Of a stretch of 64,000 bases of DNA, positions 33,363 through 41,250 are shown in pieces (positions within the stretch are counted from its first letter, which is position 1; each line of letters starts with the position of its first letter). This DNA is from Microvirga sp052115485 (GTDB lineage: Bacteria; Pseudomonadota; Alphaproteobacteria; Rhizobiales; Beijerinckiaceae), in the NCBI RefSeq assembly GCF_052115485.1, contig NZ_JBFRGU010000002.1, forward strand, positions 434,001-498,000, written 5' to 3'. The translations under genes were made by a program, and so were the position numbers. Below the pieces are notes generated by a model. It searched no databases, was not told where the DNA came from, and was given only the letters and a program-made list of their open reading frames with translations.

Positions 33363-34214
33363 ATGGATCAGCAGATCATCAATCTCTACGACGATTTCAC
33401 CCACGGCGGCATGAGCCGTCGCGCGTTTCTCGACCGTCTGGCGACACTCGCCGGCGGCACGGCAGCGGCAACAGCCCTTCTCGGCGTCCTGCAGAACGAC
33501 TACGCGCAGGCGCAAACCATTTCAGAAACCGATCCTCGCATCACCGCACAGATGGTCGATATCCCGGGCGTACCGAACCTGAAGGGGTATCTCGTCAAAC
33601 CGAAGACGGGCGGTAAGCTTCCCGCCGTTCTCGTGATTCACGAGAACCGGGGTCTCAACCCGCACATCAAGGACGTGACCCGCCGCCTCGCGGCTGAAGG
33701 CTTCCTCGCGCTCGGCCTGGATTACCTCTCGCCCATGGGCGGAACGCCGGAGGATGAGGACAAGGGCCGCGACATGATCGGCCAGCTCAAGCCCGCCGAT
33801 ATCACCGCTTACAGCAAAGCAGCTGTGGCCTATTTGAAGACCAGCCCGGATAGCAACGGCAAGGTCGGTGCTGTGGGCTTCTGCTGGGGCGGCGGCGCGG
33901 TCAACAACCTCGCTGTGGCGGACCCGGACCTCTCAGCCGGCGTCGCCTATTACGGCGGCCAACCGAAGCCCGAGGACGTCGCCAAGATCCACGCAGCGCT
34001 GCTCTTGCACTATGGGGGCCTGGACGAGCGCATCAATGCAGGCATTCCCGCTTACGAGGCAGCTCTGAAACAGGCGGGCAAGACTTACGAGATCCATAAA
34101 TATGAAGGCGCGAACCACGCCTTCAACAACGACACGAGCCCCCGCTACGACAAGCCAGCTGCAGATCTGGCCTGGAGCCGCACCATTACATTCCTGAAGA
34201 AGAATTTGAGCTAG
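33363..34214 (+). CDS. Dienelactone hydrolase family protein, Tat-exported
   Basis: This 283-residue hydrolase starts at MDQQIINLYDDF. A twin-arginine signal (SRRAFL, residues 18-23) is followed by a hydrophobic stretch, so it is exported folded to the periplasm. The catalytic Cys174 in GFCWGGG is the nucleophile of dienelactone hydrolases; a histidine in EGANHAFNND and an aspartate near the end complete the triad. Substrate unknown; the family opens cyclic ester lactones and also acts on carboxymethylenebutenolide-like compounds. It follows the MFS gene and ends in a strong terminator. Confidence 0.88.
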   Translation: MDQQIINLYDDFTHGGMSRRAFLDRLATLAGGTAAATALLGVLQNDYAQAQTISETDPRITAQMVDIPGVPNLKGYLVKPKTGGKLPAVLVIHENRGLNPHIKDVTRRLAAEGFLALGLDYLSPMGGTPEDEDKGRDMIGQLKPADITAYSKAAVAYLKTSPDSNGKVGAVGFCWGGGAVNNLAVADPDLSAGVAYYGGQPKPEDVAKIHAALLLHYGGLDERINAGIPAYEAALKQAGKTYEIHKYEGANHAFNNDTSPRYDKPAADLAWSRTITFLKKNLS

Positions 34215-34229
34215 CCCGAAAGCCTGACC

Positions 34230-34281
34230 GGCCTCACCGTCTCCGACGATCCCGAAAGATCGTTCGAGGGTGAGGCCTTTT
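34230..34281 (+). terminator. Intrinsic terminator after the dienelactone hydrolase gene
   Basis: The outer arms GGCCTCACC (34230-34238) and GGTGAGGCC (34269-34277) pair perfectly, with an inner GACGATC / GATCGTT stem and a CCGAAA-type loop. TTTT follows immediately. It sits 15 bp after the stop and closes the MFS/hydrolase transcript. The structure is symmetrical but has no T-run on the minus side. Confidence 0.85.
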
Positions 34282-34295
34282 CAGGCGACGTACGC

Positions 34296-34781
34296 TCAGC
34301 CCTTCAGGTGAGCGTTGCACTGCGAATAGTAACCGCCGCCCTTCTGGATCCACTTCAAGCCGCCATTGGCCGCTCCACCTGACGCCTGATTGGCTTTGTA
34401 CTGATCGAGACAGGTATGCATCCGGGCCTTTCCGGCCGACTCGGTCGAATACTTGGTGGAGACGGCCGACGGGAACGTGGCGTTACCCATGGGGGCCGGA
34501 ATGACAGGCTTCGTGGCCGCTCTCGGCTGTGCCGCAGGAGCCGTACTCTGCGTCGTTGCGGGAGGCGCAGCGGGCGTTGCAGGCATGGCAGCGCTTGCCC
34601 CGCACTCCGCCTTCCGAAAATCATTCCACTTCATCGTGCCGAGCGTTCCGGCCGTCTGAGCCGCCTTATATTTCGTGCTGCATTCTTGCATCGTCAGTGC
34701 CGACGCCGGATTCGAATGCGTAAGGAAGACGAGCCCTGCCGCGCATGTCAGAATGGTGGTTAGGACAAGATGCCGTTTCAT
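34296..34781 (-). CDS. Secreted protein with two Cys-containing repeats, hypothetical
   Basis: The 161-residue protein uses the ATG of MKRHLVLTT. A signal peptide of about 28 residues ends in an A-S-A cleavage motif. The mature protein has a first block CSTKYKAAQTAG...WNDFRKAEC and a second block CLDQYKANQASGG...YYSQC, separated by a Pro/Ala-rich linker (about 65-105). Each block has two cysteines that could form a disulfide. The blocks look like a short duplicated domain that I cannot assign. It is monocistronic and lies 116 bp downstream of lolD on the same strand. Confidence 0.75.
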   Translation of the reverse strand: MKRHLVLTTILTCAAGLVFLTHSNPASALTMQECSTKYKAAQTAGTLGTMKWNDFRKAECGASAAMPATPAAPPATTQSTAPAAQPRAATKPVIPAPMGNATFPSAVSTKYSTESAGKARMHTCLDQYKANQASGGAANGGLKWIQKGGGYYSQCNAHLKG

Positions 34782-34897
34782 GGTCAAACCCTTCTTTAAG
34801 CCCGCACTCGCGAGATTTAAAGAAACGCCGAATACCATGTGACAGTTGCAGACCTGTGCCGGTCACAGAGAGCACGAGAATGTGAGCGGCGCCGCCC

Positions 34898-35590
34898 TCA
34901 GCGCAGTTGGACGATCTGTCCGTCGCGGATCGTGACCCGCCGATCCATACGAGCGGCGAGTTCCAGATTGTGCGTCGCGATCAGAGCCGCGAGACGCGAG
35001 GCGCGCACGATGGAGACCAGCGTCTGGAATACGCGGTCGGCCGTCTGCGGGTCGAGATTTCCGGTCGGCTCGTCGGCAAGAAGAAGGCGCGGCGCGTTGG
35101 CGACCGCGCGCGCAATCGCAACACGCTGTTGCTCGCCGCCGGAGAGTTCGCCGGGGCGGTGCGTCAGGCGCGGACCGAGGCCGAGGAAGGTGAGGATCTG
35201 CGACGCGCGCTCTTGCGCCTCCGCCTTCGGCAGCCCGCGCACGAGTTGCGGGATAACGACGTTTTCCAACGCGGAGAATTCGGGCAGCAGGTGATGGAAC
35301 TGGTAGACAAAACCGAGCTCCTCCCGGCGCAGGCGCGTGCGCGCGGCATCGTTCATTCCGGCGGTCGGCTGGCCACCCACATAGACCTCGCCCCCATCGG
35401 GCTTCTCGAGAAGTCCCGCCACGTGCAGAAGCGTCGATTTACCGGTGCCGGAAGGCGCGATGAGCGCCACGATCTCGCCCGGCCAGATCGCGAGATCGGC
35501 GCCGCGCAACACTTCGAGAAAGCCCTCCCCTTGCGGGTACCGGCGCTCGACTTGGGCAAGATGCAGAGCGGGATGAGCCTGATTGGTCAT
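34898..35590 (-). CDS. lolD: Lipoprotein-releasing ABC transporter ATP-binding protein
   Basis: LolD powers the LolCDE complex that extracts lipoproteins from the inner membrane for the Lol pathway. The 230-residue ATPase has Walker A at 45-53 (APSGTGKST, with Ala in place of the first Gly), the signature LSGGEQQR and Walker B LLLADEPTGNLD. The Ala substitution leaves GxGKS/T intact and is common in alphaproteobacterial LolD. It starts three bases after the permease gene lolC, so the pair is co-transcribed. Confidence 0.92.
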   Translation of the reverse strand: MTNQAHPALHLAQVERRYPQGEGFLEVLRGADLAIWPGEIVALIAPSGTGKSTLLHVAGLLEKPDGGEVYVGGQPTAGMNDAARTRLRREELGFVYQFHHLLPEFSALENVVIPQLVRGLPKAEAQERASQILTFLGLGPRLTHRPGELSGGEQQRVAIARAVANAPRLLLADEPTGNLDPQTADRVFQTLVSIVRASRLAALIATHNLELAARMDRRVTIRDGQIVQLR

Positions 35591-35593
35591 GGA

Positions 35594-36868
35594 TTATCCG
35601 TACCGCAACGCCTCGACCGGATCGAGCTTCGCCGCCCGCCAGGACGGGTAGAGGGTGGCGATCAGTGACAGCACCAGCGCCATGGTGAGCACGGTGATGA
35701 CCTCGCCCGTATTGATCTCCGCCGGAACCTCCGAAAGAAAGCGCACGGTCGGGTCCCACAAGTCGCGGTTCAGGATCCAGGAGAGGAAGCGCTGGATCCG
35801 CTGAATATTGAAGGTGAAGACGAGGCCGAGCAGGAAGCCGGCCACCGTGCCGACGAAGCCGATCGACGCGCCCGTGATGAAGAACACGCGCATGATCGTG
35901 CCGCGCGTCGCGCCCATGGTGCGCAGGATCGCCACATCGCTCGACTTGTCCTTCACGAGCATGATGAGGCCGGAAATGATGTTGAGCGCCGCGACGAGCA
36001 CGATCAGCGTGAGGATCATGAACATCACGTTTCGCTCCACCTGGAGCGCACCGAAGAAGCTGCGATTGCGCTGCCGCCAGTCGGTCATGAGGATCGGGCG
36101 TCCAGCCGCCTCCTCGATGGCTGCGCGAGCTTCGTCCACCTTGTCGGCGTTATCGAGATAGACCTCGATGACGTTCACATCGCCCTGCCGATTGAAATAA
36201 CTCTGCGCTTCGCTCAAAGGCAAATACACGAAGGTCGCATCGAATTCGGACATGCCGATCTCGAACACCGCTCTCACCGGATAGCCCTTCACGCGCGGCG
36301 CGGTGCCGAACGGCGTCGATGCGCCGCGCGGCGTGATGAGCGTGAAGGTATCGCCCGCCTGCACGGAGAGCGATTCCGATAAGCGCTGGCCGATGGCGAC
36401 GCCTTCGCTCGTATCGAAATCGTCGAGCGTGCCCTGACGGATATTGGCCGCGATGGTGTGGACCTTCTTCAGGTCCTCGGCGCGAATGCCGCGCACCAGC
36501 ACACCGCTACCGCCATAGGGTGACGAGCCGAAGGCCTGGCCCTCGACCAGCGGAATGGCGAGCTTCACACCCGGCACAGCGGAGATGCGTTTGGCCACCT
36601 CCGCGTAATCGGTCAGCGGCGAATCCATCGGCGCGACGAAGATATGGCCGTTGATGCCGACAATCTTGTTGAGCATCTCCTTGCGAAAGCCGTTCATGAC
36701 CGAGAGCACGACGATCAGCGTCGCGACGCCCAGCATGATGCCGAGGAACGAAAAGCCGGCGATCACCGACACGAAACCCTCGCGACGGCGGGTGCGCAGA
36801 TAGCGTCCCGCGATCATCCACTCGAAGGGCGCGAAAGGCTTCGTCGATGAGGGTGTTTCGCCAGCCAT
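35594..36868 (-). CDS. lolC: Lipoprotein-releasing permease LolC/LolE
   Basis: The 424-residue permease of the FtsX/MacB superfamily has the LolCE topology: an N-terminal membrane helix (about 27-50), a large periplasmic domain (about 50-265) and three C-terminal helices (about 275-300, 325-345 and 385-405). SDVAILRTMGATR near residue 310 is the coupling motif. Only one permease is encoded here. Many alphaproteobacteria use one LolC-like dimer instead of LolC plus LolE. It lies between proS and lolD, an arrangement common in this group. Confidence 0.92.
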   Translation of the reverse strand: MAGETPSSTKPFAPFEWMIAGRYLRTRRREGFVSVIAGFSFLGIMLGVATLIVVLSVMNGFRKEMLNKIVGINGHIFVAPMDSPLTDYAEVAKRISAVPGVKLAIPLVEGQAFGSSPYGGSGVLVRGIRAEDLKKVHTIAANIRQGTLDDFDTSEGVAIGQRLSESLSVQAGDTFTLITPRGASTPFGTAPRVKGYPVRAVFEIGMSEFDATFVYLPLSEAQSYFNRQGDVNVIEVYLDNADKVDEARAAIEEAAGRPILMTDWRQRNRSFFGALQVERNVMFMILTLIVLVAALNIISGLIMLVKDKSSDVAILRTMGATRGTIMRVFFITGASIGFVGTVAGFLLGLVFTFNIQRIQRFLSWILNRDLWDPTVRFLSEVPAEINTGEVITVLTMALVLSLIATLYPSWRAAKLDPVEALRYG

Positions 36869-36876
36869 CGGGTCCG

Positions 36877-38205
36877 TTATGCGTTCTTCGTCAAACGTGT
36901 CACCACATCGGCAAGAGGCAGAACCTCCTTCTCACCCGTGGCGCGGCGCTTCAGTTCCACATTGCCTTCCGCGAGGCTCTTCGGACCGATGACGACCTGC
37001 CACGGAATGCCAATGAGATCGGCGGTGGCGAATTTCGCGCCGGGTCGCTCGTCACGATCGTCATAGAGCACGTCGCGACCGGCGGCGGAAAGCTCGCGAT
37101 AGAGCTTCTCGCAGGCGTCATCGGTGGCCGCATCGCCTGCCTTCAAATTGAGCACCGCTACATCGAAGGGCGCGATGGCGTCGGGCCATACGATGCCGTT
37201 CTCGTCATGGCTCGCTTCGATGATCGCGGCAACCAAACGGCTCGGGCCGATGCCGTAAGAGCCACCATGAACCTCGTGTTCCTGCCCGTCCGGACCCATG
37301 ACCTTCGCCCCCATGGGCTTCGAATACTTGGTGCCGAAGTAGAAAATATGGCCGACCTCGATGCCGCGCGCGGAGACCTTCTTGTCGTCCGGCAAGCTGT
37401 CGAAAGCGGCGGCTTCGTGCATCTCGGAAGTGGCCGCATAGAGCGAGGTCCACTTGTCCACGGTGCTCTGGAGCCCCGGCACGTTGTCGAAATCGGTGTC
37501 GGCTTTGGGGGCATCGAAATTGAGATAATCCTTGTGGCAGAACACCTCGCTCTCGCCCGTCGAGGCCAGAATGATGAACTCGTGGCTCAAGTCGCCGCCG
37601 ATGGGGCCCGTATCGGCCTTCATCGGGATCGCCTTCAGGCCCATGCGGGCGAAGGTGCGAAGGTAGGCCACGAACATCTTGTTGTAGGAGTGGCGCGCGC
37701 CGGCCTGATCGAGGTCGAACGAATAGGCGTCCTTCATCAGGAACTCGCGCGAACGCATCACGCCGAAGCGCGGGCGGACCTCGTCCCGGAACTTCCACTG
37801 GATGTGATAGAGGTTCATCGGCAGGTCCTTGTAGGACCGCACATAACCCCGGAAGATCTCCGTGATCATTTCCTCGTTGGTCGGGCCGTAGAGCATCTCG
37901 CGCTCATGCCGGTCCTTGATGCGCAGCATTTCCTTGCCGTAGGCGTCGTAACGGCCCGATTCGCGCCACAGATCCGCCGACTGGATCGTCGGCATCAGAA
38001 GTTCCACCGCGCCCGAGCGATTCTGCTCTTCCCGGATGATGGCGTTGACCTTGTTCAGGACCTTGAGGCCCAGGGGCAGCCAGGCGTAAAGACCCGCCGA
38101 TTCCTGGCGGATCATGCCGGCGCGCAGCATCAGGCGGTGAGAGACGATCTCCGCTTCTTTCGGCGTTTCACGGAGGATAGGCAGGAAGTAACGGCTCAAA
38201 CGCAT
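36877..38205 (-). CDS. proS: Prolyl-tRNA synthetase (short alphaproteobacterial form)
   Basis: ProRS attaches proline to tRNA-Pro. The 442-residue form lacks the roughly 180-residue editing insertion found in E. coli ProRS and matches the alphaproteobacterial type. Class II motif 2 is seen in KFRDEVRPRFG (near 147-157) with GVMRSREFLMKDAYSF after it, and motif 3 in SYGIGPSRLVAAI. The anticodon-binding domain fills the last 100 residues. It starts eight bases before lolC, so proS-lolC-lolD probably form one transcript. Confidence 0.96.
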   Translation of the reverse strand: MRLSRYFLPILRETPKEAEIVSHRLMLRAGMIRQESAGLYAWLPLGLKVLNKVNAIIREEQNRSGAVELLMPTIQSADLWRESGRYDAYGKEMLRIKDRHEREMLYGPTNEEMITEIFRGYVRSYKDLPMNLYHIQWKFRDEVRPRFGVMRSREFLMKDAYSFDLDQAGARHSYNKMFVAYLRTFARMGLKAIPMKADTGPIGGDLSHEFIILASTGESEVFCHKDYLNFDAPKADTDFDNVPGLQSTVDKWTSLYAATSEMHEAAAFDSLPDDKKVSARGIEVGHIFYFGTKYSKPMGAKVMGPDGQEHEVHGGSYGIGPSRLVAAIIEASHDENGIVWPDAIAPFDVAVLNLKAGDAATDDACEKLYRELSAAGRDVLYDDRDERPGAKFATADLIGIPWQVVIGPKSLAEGNVELKRRATGEKEVLPLADVVTRLTKNA

Positions 38206-38380
38206 GGAACGCCTTCGGAATCAGGTAGGAATTGGACAGCGACTCGTAACCAAGCACACAACACAGCCGTCACCCAAAAGACAAGCCGGGATCAATATTC
38301 TCGGGCGTTCGCGCAGTTCATTAGACGAAAGATCAATACGATATATGCCGAATTTCGCGCCAGACAGTGCCCAAAAAGTG

Positions 38381-38409
38381 GTGACACATTCTGTTAACGC
38401 GTTTATAAA
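38381..38409 (+). promoter_or_regulatory. Promoter of the candidate small RNA
   Basis: GTGACA (38381-38386), an exact 17-bp spacer and TATAAA (38404-38409) form a sigma-70-type promoter. The predicted start is about 38415-38417. It faces away from proS, and no gene lies on the plus strand downstream before the terminator. Confidence 0.55.
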
Positions 38410-38415
38410 CTCTCC

Positions 38416-38567
38416 ACTGAATGTCTCAGACGTCAATGCGCCAGAGGCCGCGGTCCGAGTTTCGGGAGGATAAGGGTCCCAGTTCGCCAGCACAGGCGAC
38501 GGCTCAAAAAGCCGGGAACCGAAAATTGCCAAAAAGGCATTTAGGCAAGGCGAAAGCCTTGCTTTTT
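38416..38567 (+). ncRNA. Candidate structured small RNA, about 150 nt
   Basis: The transcript predicted from the promoter at 38381-38409 ends at the intrinsic terminator. Several stem-loops are visible: TCGCC/GGCGA (38484-38499), CGGCT/AGCCG with a CAAAA loop (38500-38514), TGCC/GGCA with an AAAAA loop (38527-38539) and the terminator stem. GGTCCC (38475-38480) can pair with GGGAACC (38514-38520), closing the first two hairpins in a three-way junction. No ribosome-binding site with an ORF of useful length is present. It does not look like 6S RNA, SRP RNA, tmRNA or RNase P RNA. The family is unknown to me. Two A-rich loops repeat the pattern CAAAA/AAAAA. Confidence 0.55.
38545..38567 (+). terminator. 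Intrinsic terminator of the candidate small RNA
   Basis: Perfect 7-bp arms GCAAGGC and GCCTTGC flank a GAAA tetraloop and are followed by TTTTTCTTTT. This is the cleanest intrinsic terminator in the window. No plus-strand protein gene precedes it, which is the main reason to infer an RNA gene. Confidence 0.9.
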
Positions 38568-38614
38568 CTTTTCCAGCTATGTCGACAAGAGACGTTTGGC
38601 TTATCGGGCTGGCA

Positions 38615-38668
38615 AGCCTCACTCTGAGGGCTGCGAAGCGTCTCGAAGGCGAAGCGTCTCCAGAGAGC
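38615..38668. repeat. Partial copy of palindromic repeat family A
   Basis: CCTCACTCTGAGGGC is followed by GTCTCGAAGGCGAAG, matching one half of the family A repeats. The partner arm is missing and the element abuts the stop of the DUF1467 gene. It looks like a decayed or half element. Confidence 0.55.
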
Positions 38669-38670
38669 GG

Positions 38671-39006
38671 CTACAGCCCCGACAGAGGCAAGACGCCGGC
38701 CACGACGACCAGGATCACGCTCGACAGGAAGGTGTTCCAGATCGCCTTTTCGCGAAGCGCCGGATAGCTCGGCGCGCCTGGCTCGGTGCCCTTCACCACT
38801 TCCCCGGTCTCATGCTGTCCCCGGACCCCGAAGGGCAGGACCGCGAAAAGGGCGATCCACCAGATGACGAAATAAAGGCCTGTTCCGCCACTGAGGCGCA
38901 GATCGAAGGCCAGAACCGAAATGGCGATCGCCGCCGCCGAGACCACGACGATCAGAGCCGCCGTGGTCCAGAACGAGGCCGCAACCGATTTGACGAAACG
39001 AACCAC
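38671..39006 (-). CDS. DUF1467 family membrane protein
   Basis: This 111-residue small membrane protein has two to three hydrophobic segments (about 13-33, 45-60 and 90-108). IWWIALFAVLPFGVRGQHE in the middle is the family's conserved core. The start is a GTG. DUF1467 is a family of unknown function restricted mostly to alphaproteobacteria and often found next to methylmalonyl-CoA epimerase, as here. It begins 11 bp after the epimerase gene. Confidence 0.82.
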   Translation of the reverse strand: MVRFVKSVAASFWTTAALIVVVSAAAIAISVLAFDLRLSGGTGLYFVIWWIALFAVLPFGVRGQHETGEVVKGTEPGAPSYPALREKAIWNTFLSSVILVVVAGVLPLSGL

Positions 39007-39017
39007 TTAATGCGCCC

Positions 39018-39422
39018 TCATGCCTGCTCGAGTTCCACGAGCGTTCCGCAGAAATCCTTGGGGTGGAGAAACAGCACCGGCTTGCCGTGCGCGCCGATCT
39101 TGGGCTCGCCTGAGCCGAGCACGCGCGCTCCGCTCCGGGTAAGCTGATCGCGCGCGGCCAGAATATCGGCCACCTCGTAGCAGATGTGATGGATGCCGCC
39201 ATCCGGTGACTTCTCGAGAAATTTGGCGATGGGGGAATCCACTCCGAGCGGCTCCAGAAGCTCGATCTTCGTATTCGGCAGCGTGATGAAGACGACCGTG
39301 ACACCATGTTCGGGCAACGCCTCCGGTGCGGAAACCTCCGCGCCCATAATCCCCCGATAGATCTTCGACGCTGCCGCGATGTCGCGCACGGCAATGGCGA
39401 CGTGATTGAGACGGCCGATCAT
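39018..39422 (-). CDS. mce: Methylmalonyl-CoA epimerase
   Basis: This 134-residue vicinal oxygen chelate enzyme interconverts (2R)- and (2S)-methylmalonyl-CoA in propionyl-CoA use and the ethylmalonyl-CoA pathway. The metal ligands fit His7 (LNHVAIAV), His77 or so in GIHHICYEV, and the C-terminal Glu in TLVELEQA. GAEVSAPEALPEHGV and KFLEKSPDGGIHHICYEV are epimerase-type signatures. It sits between rnj and DUF1467 on the minus strand, 29 bp past the rnj stop. Confidence 0.92.
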   Translation of the reverse strand: MIGRLNHVAIAVRDIAAASKIYRGIMGAEVSAPEALPEHGVTVVFITLPNTKIELLEPLGVDSPIAKFLEKSPDGGIHHICYEVADILAARDQLTRSGARVLGSGEPKIGAHGKPVLFLHPKDFCGTLVELEQA

Positions 39423-39451
39423 CGCTTCCCCTCTTCGATACCTTGAGCCGC

Positions 39452-41125
39452 TTATACCTCGACCACCAGCACATGGCAGGCGGGCTTCTTGCCCCAGGCC
39501 TCGTTGACCTTGGCGCGGATGGCGCGCTTGACCGCGTTCTCCACGGTATCGGAATCGCGGCGCTTAGCCTTCGACAAGCCGTCGAGCACTTCGGAAACAG
39601 TATCGGCGATCAGTTCATCGAACGATTCACCACTACGGGTCTTGCTCGGCAACCCCATGGTTTCGATGATCGGATCGCCGGCAATCTCACCATCCTCTTC
39701 GAGGGCGATGGCCGCGCTCACAAGTCCGGCGAAGGACAGTTTGCGGCGCTCCGGCACGGCGCGCTCATTGGCCTGGATCACGAGATTGCCGTCACGGTAA
39801 AGGCGTCCGGCGGGAACGGTGTCGATCACTTCCGCCGGTCCAGGGGCGAGACGGACGACATTGCCGTTGCGGGCACGAATGACTTCGCTCACGCCGAGGC
39901 CCCTGGCGAAGCGGGCGTGTTCTTCCAGATGCAGCGCCTCGCCGTGAGCGGGAATGGCAATCCGGGGCCGTGTCCATTGATACATCTGCGCCAGCTCGCC
40001 ACGACGCGGATGGCCCGAGACGTGGACGAGGCCGTTGCGGTCAGTGATGACCTCGATGCCCTGCTCGATGAGGCTGTTGATGATCGCGCCGACCGCCTTC
40101 TCGTTTCCGGGAATGGCGCGCGACGAAAAGATCACCCGGTCGCCTTTGGAGAGTGCGATGTCGGGATGCTCGTCCTGCGCGATGCGCGCCATGGCGGCGC
40201 GCGGCTCACCCTGCGAGCCGGTGAGGATGGCGACGACCTTATCGCGCGGGAGATAGCCGTAATTGTCCGGCGTGCGGAAATCCGGCAGGCCTTCGAGGAA
40301 GCCGCATTCGCGCGCCACATCCGCGACCCGATCCATGGCGCGGCCGACGACGACGACCTCGCGGCCCGCCTCCCGCGCGGCTTCCGCCACCGAGCGGATG
40401 CGCGCGACATTGGAGGCGAAGGTGGTGACGGCGACGCGGTGCGGCGCGGTCTTGATCAGTTCCGCCAGATGACTCGCCACATCCGCTTCGCTCGGGCTTG
40501 TGCCTTCGCGAACGACGTTGGTGGAATCGCAGATCAGCGCCAGCACGCCTTCGTCGCCAAGGGCGCGGAAGGTTTCTTCCGAGGTAAGGCTGCCGAGATA
40601 GGGGGTCGGATCGAGCTTCCAGTCGCCGGTATGAACCACGAGCCCATGGGGCGTGCGGATCGCAACCGCGTTCGATTCCGGAATCGAATGCGCCACCGGC
40701 ACATATTCGATGTCGAACGGACCGAGCTTGATGCGTTGTCCGGGCTTGATCTCCTTCAAGTCGATCTTCGGCGCGCCGGGCTCGGAGAGGCGGCGCGTTT
40801 CGAGAAGGCCCGTGGCGAAGCGCGTGGCATAGACCGGCGCGCGCAGGCGCGGCCACATCTCGACCAGCGCGCCGATATGGTCCTCGTGCGCGTGCGTGAT
40901 GAAGATGCCGAGCAGATTGTGACGCTCTTCTTCGATGAAGCGCAGATCCGGATAGACCACGTCGATGCCGGGAAGGTGCTCCTCGCCGCCAAATCCCATG
41001 CCGCAATCGACAAGGATCCATTGGCGGTTCTGCTCGGGACCGAAGCCGTAAAGGGCCGCATTCATCCCGATTTCGCCCAGGCCGCCGAGCGGCGCGAAAA
41101 CAAGTTCGTCGTTGGCGGATGCCAT
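39452..41125 (-). CDS. rnj: Ribonuclease J
   Basis: RNase J is a metallo-beta-lactamase/beta-CASP endonuclease and 5'-3' exonuclease for mRNA decay and rRNA maturation in alphaproteobacteria. The 557-residue protein has the Zn2+ motif HAHEDHIGAL (about residues 81-90), the beta-CASP domain around 190-370 and HVSGHPRRGEL with a further metal-binding His. The C-terminal domain ends with a basic region and VVEV. It lies between birA and mce, all on the minus strand. Confidence 0.93.
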   Translation of the reverse strand: MASANDELVFAPLGGLGEIGMNAALYGFGPEQNRQWILVDCGMGFGGEEHLPGIDVVYPDLRFIEEERHNLLGIFITHAHEDHIGALVEMWPRLRAPVYATRFATGLLETRRLSEPGAPKIDLKEIKPGQRIKLGPFDIEYVPVAHSIPESNAVAIRTPHGLVVHTGDWKLDPTPYLGSLTSEETFRALGDEGVLALICDSTNVVREGTSPSEADVASHLAELIKTAPHRVAVTTFASNVARIRSVAEAAREAGREVVVVGRAMDRVADVARECGFLEGLPDFRTPDNYGYLPRDKVVAILTGSQGEPRAAMARIAQDEHPDIALSKGDRVIFSSRAIPGNEKAVGAIINSLIEQGIEVITDRNGLVHVSGHPRRGELAQMYQWTRPRIAIPAHGEALHLEEHARFARGLGVSEVIRARNGNVVRLAPGPAEVIDTVPAGRLYRDGNLVIQANERAVPERRKLSFAGLVSAAIALEEDGEIAGDPIIETMGLPSKTRSGESFDELIADTVSEVLDGLSKAKRRDSDTVENAVKRAIRAKVNEAWGKKPACHVLVVEV

Positions 41126-41150
41126 TAAATCAATGTCCTGTCGGGCTAAA

Positions 41151-41250
41151 GCTCGATCATGTCTCTTTGAAACATGATCGAGCTCTCGTTTCTTTGCTTG
41201 CGCATGATCCGGGCGAACAACCGGTTCCCACTTGTTCCGATCATGCTCTA
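41151..41250. repeat. Palindrome plus interspersed GATCATGC repeat (copy 2)
   Basis: Perfect 12-bp arms GCTCGATCATGT and ACATGATCGAGC (41151-41183) flank a 9-bp centre. A second block then runs from GCATGATCCGGGCG through AACCGGTTCCC to GATCATGC. This second half is a good match to the Rhizobiales intergenic element with an AACCGGTTCC core. It fills the rnj-birA gap and would form a strong hairpin in a through transcript. Confidence 0.65.

Larger units (their letters stand above)
38206..38670. other. 465-bp intergenic region holding a candidate sRNA and a repeat
   Basis: No protein gene is convincing here. Positions 38206-38380 should hold the proS promoter on the minus strand; I see no clear element. 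Positions 38381-38567 hold the sRNA candidate with promoter and terminator (plus strand). Positions 38615-38668 hold a half copy of repeat family A next to the stop of the DUF1467 gene. Confidence 0.6.

Noticed and set aside
38416..38567. Calling the candidate small RNA 6S RNA
   Set aside because: The 5' and 3' ends cannot form the closing stem of 6S and no large central bubble is apparent; the terminator stem takes the 3' end.
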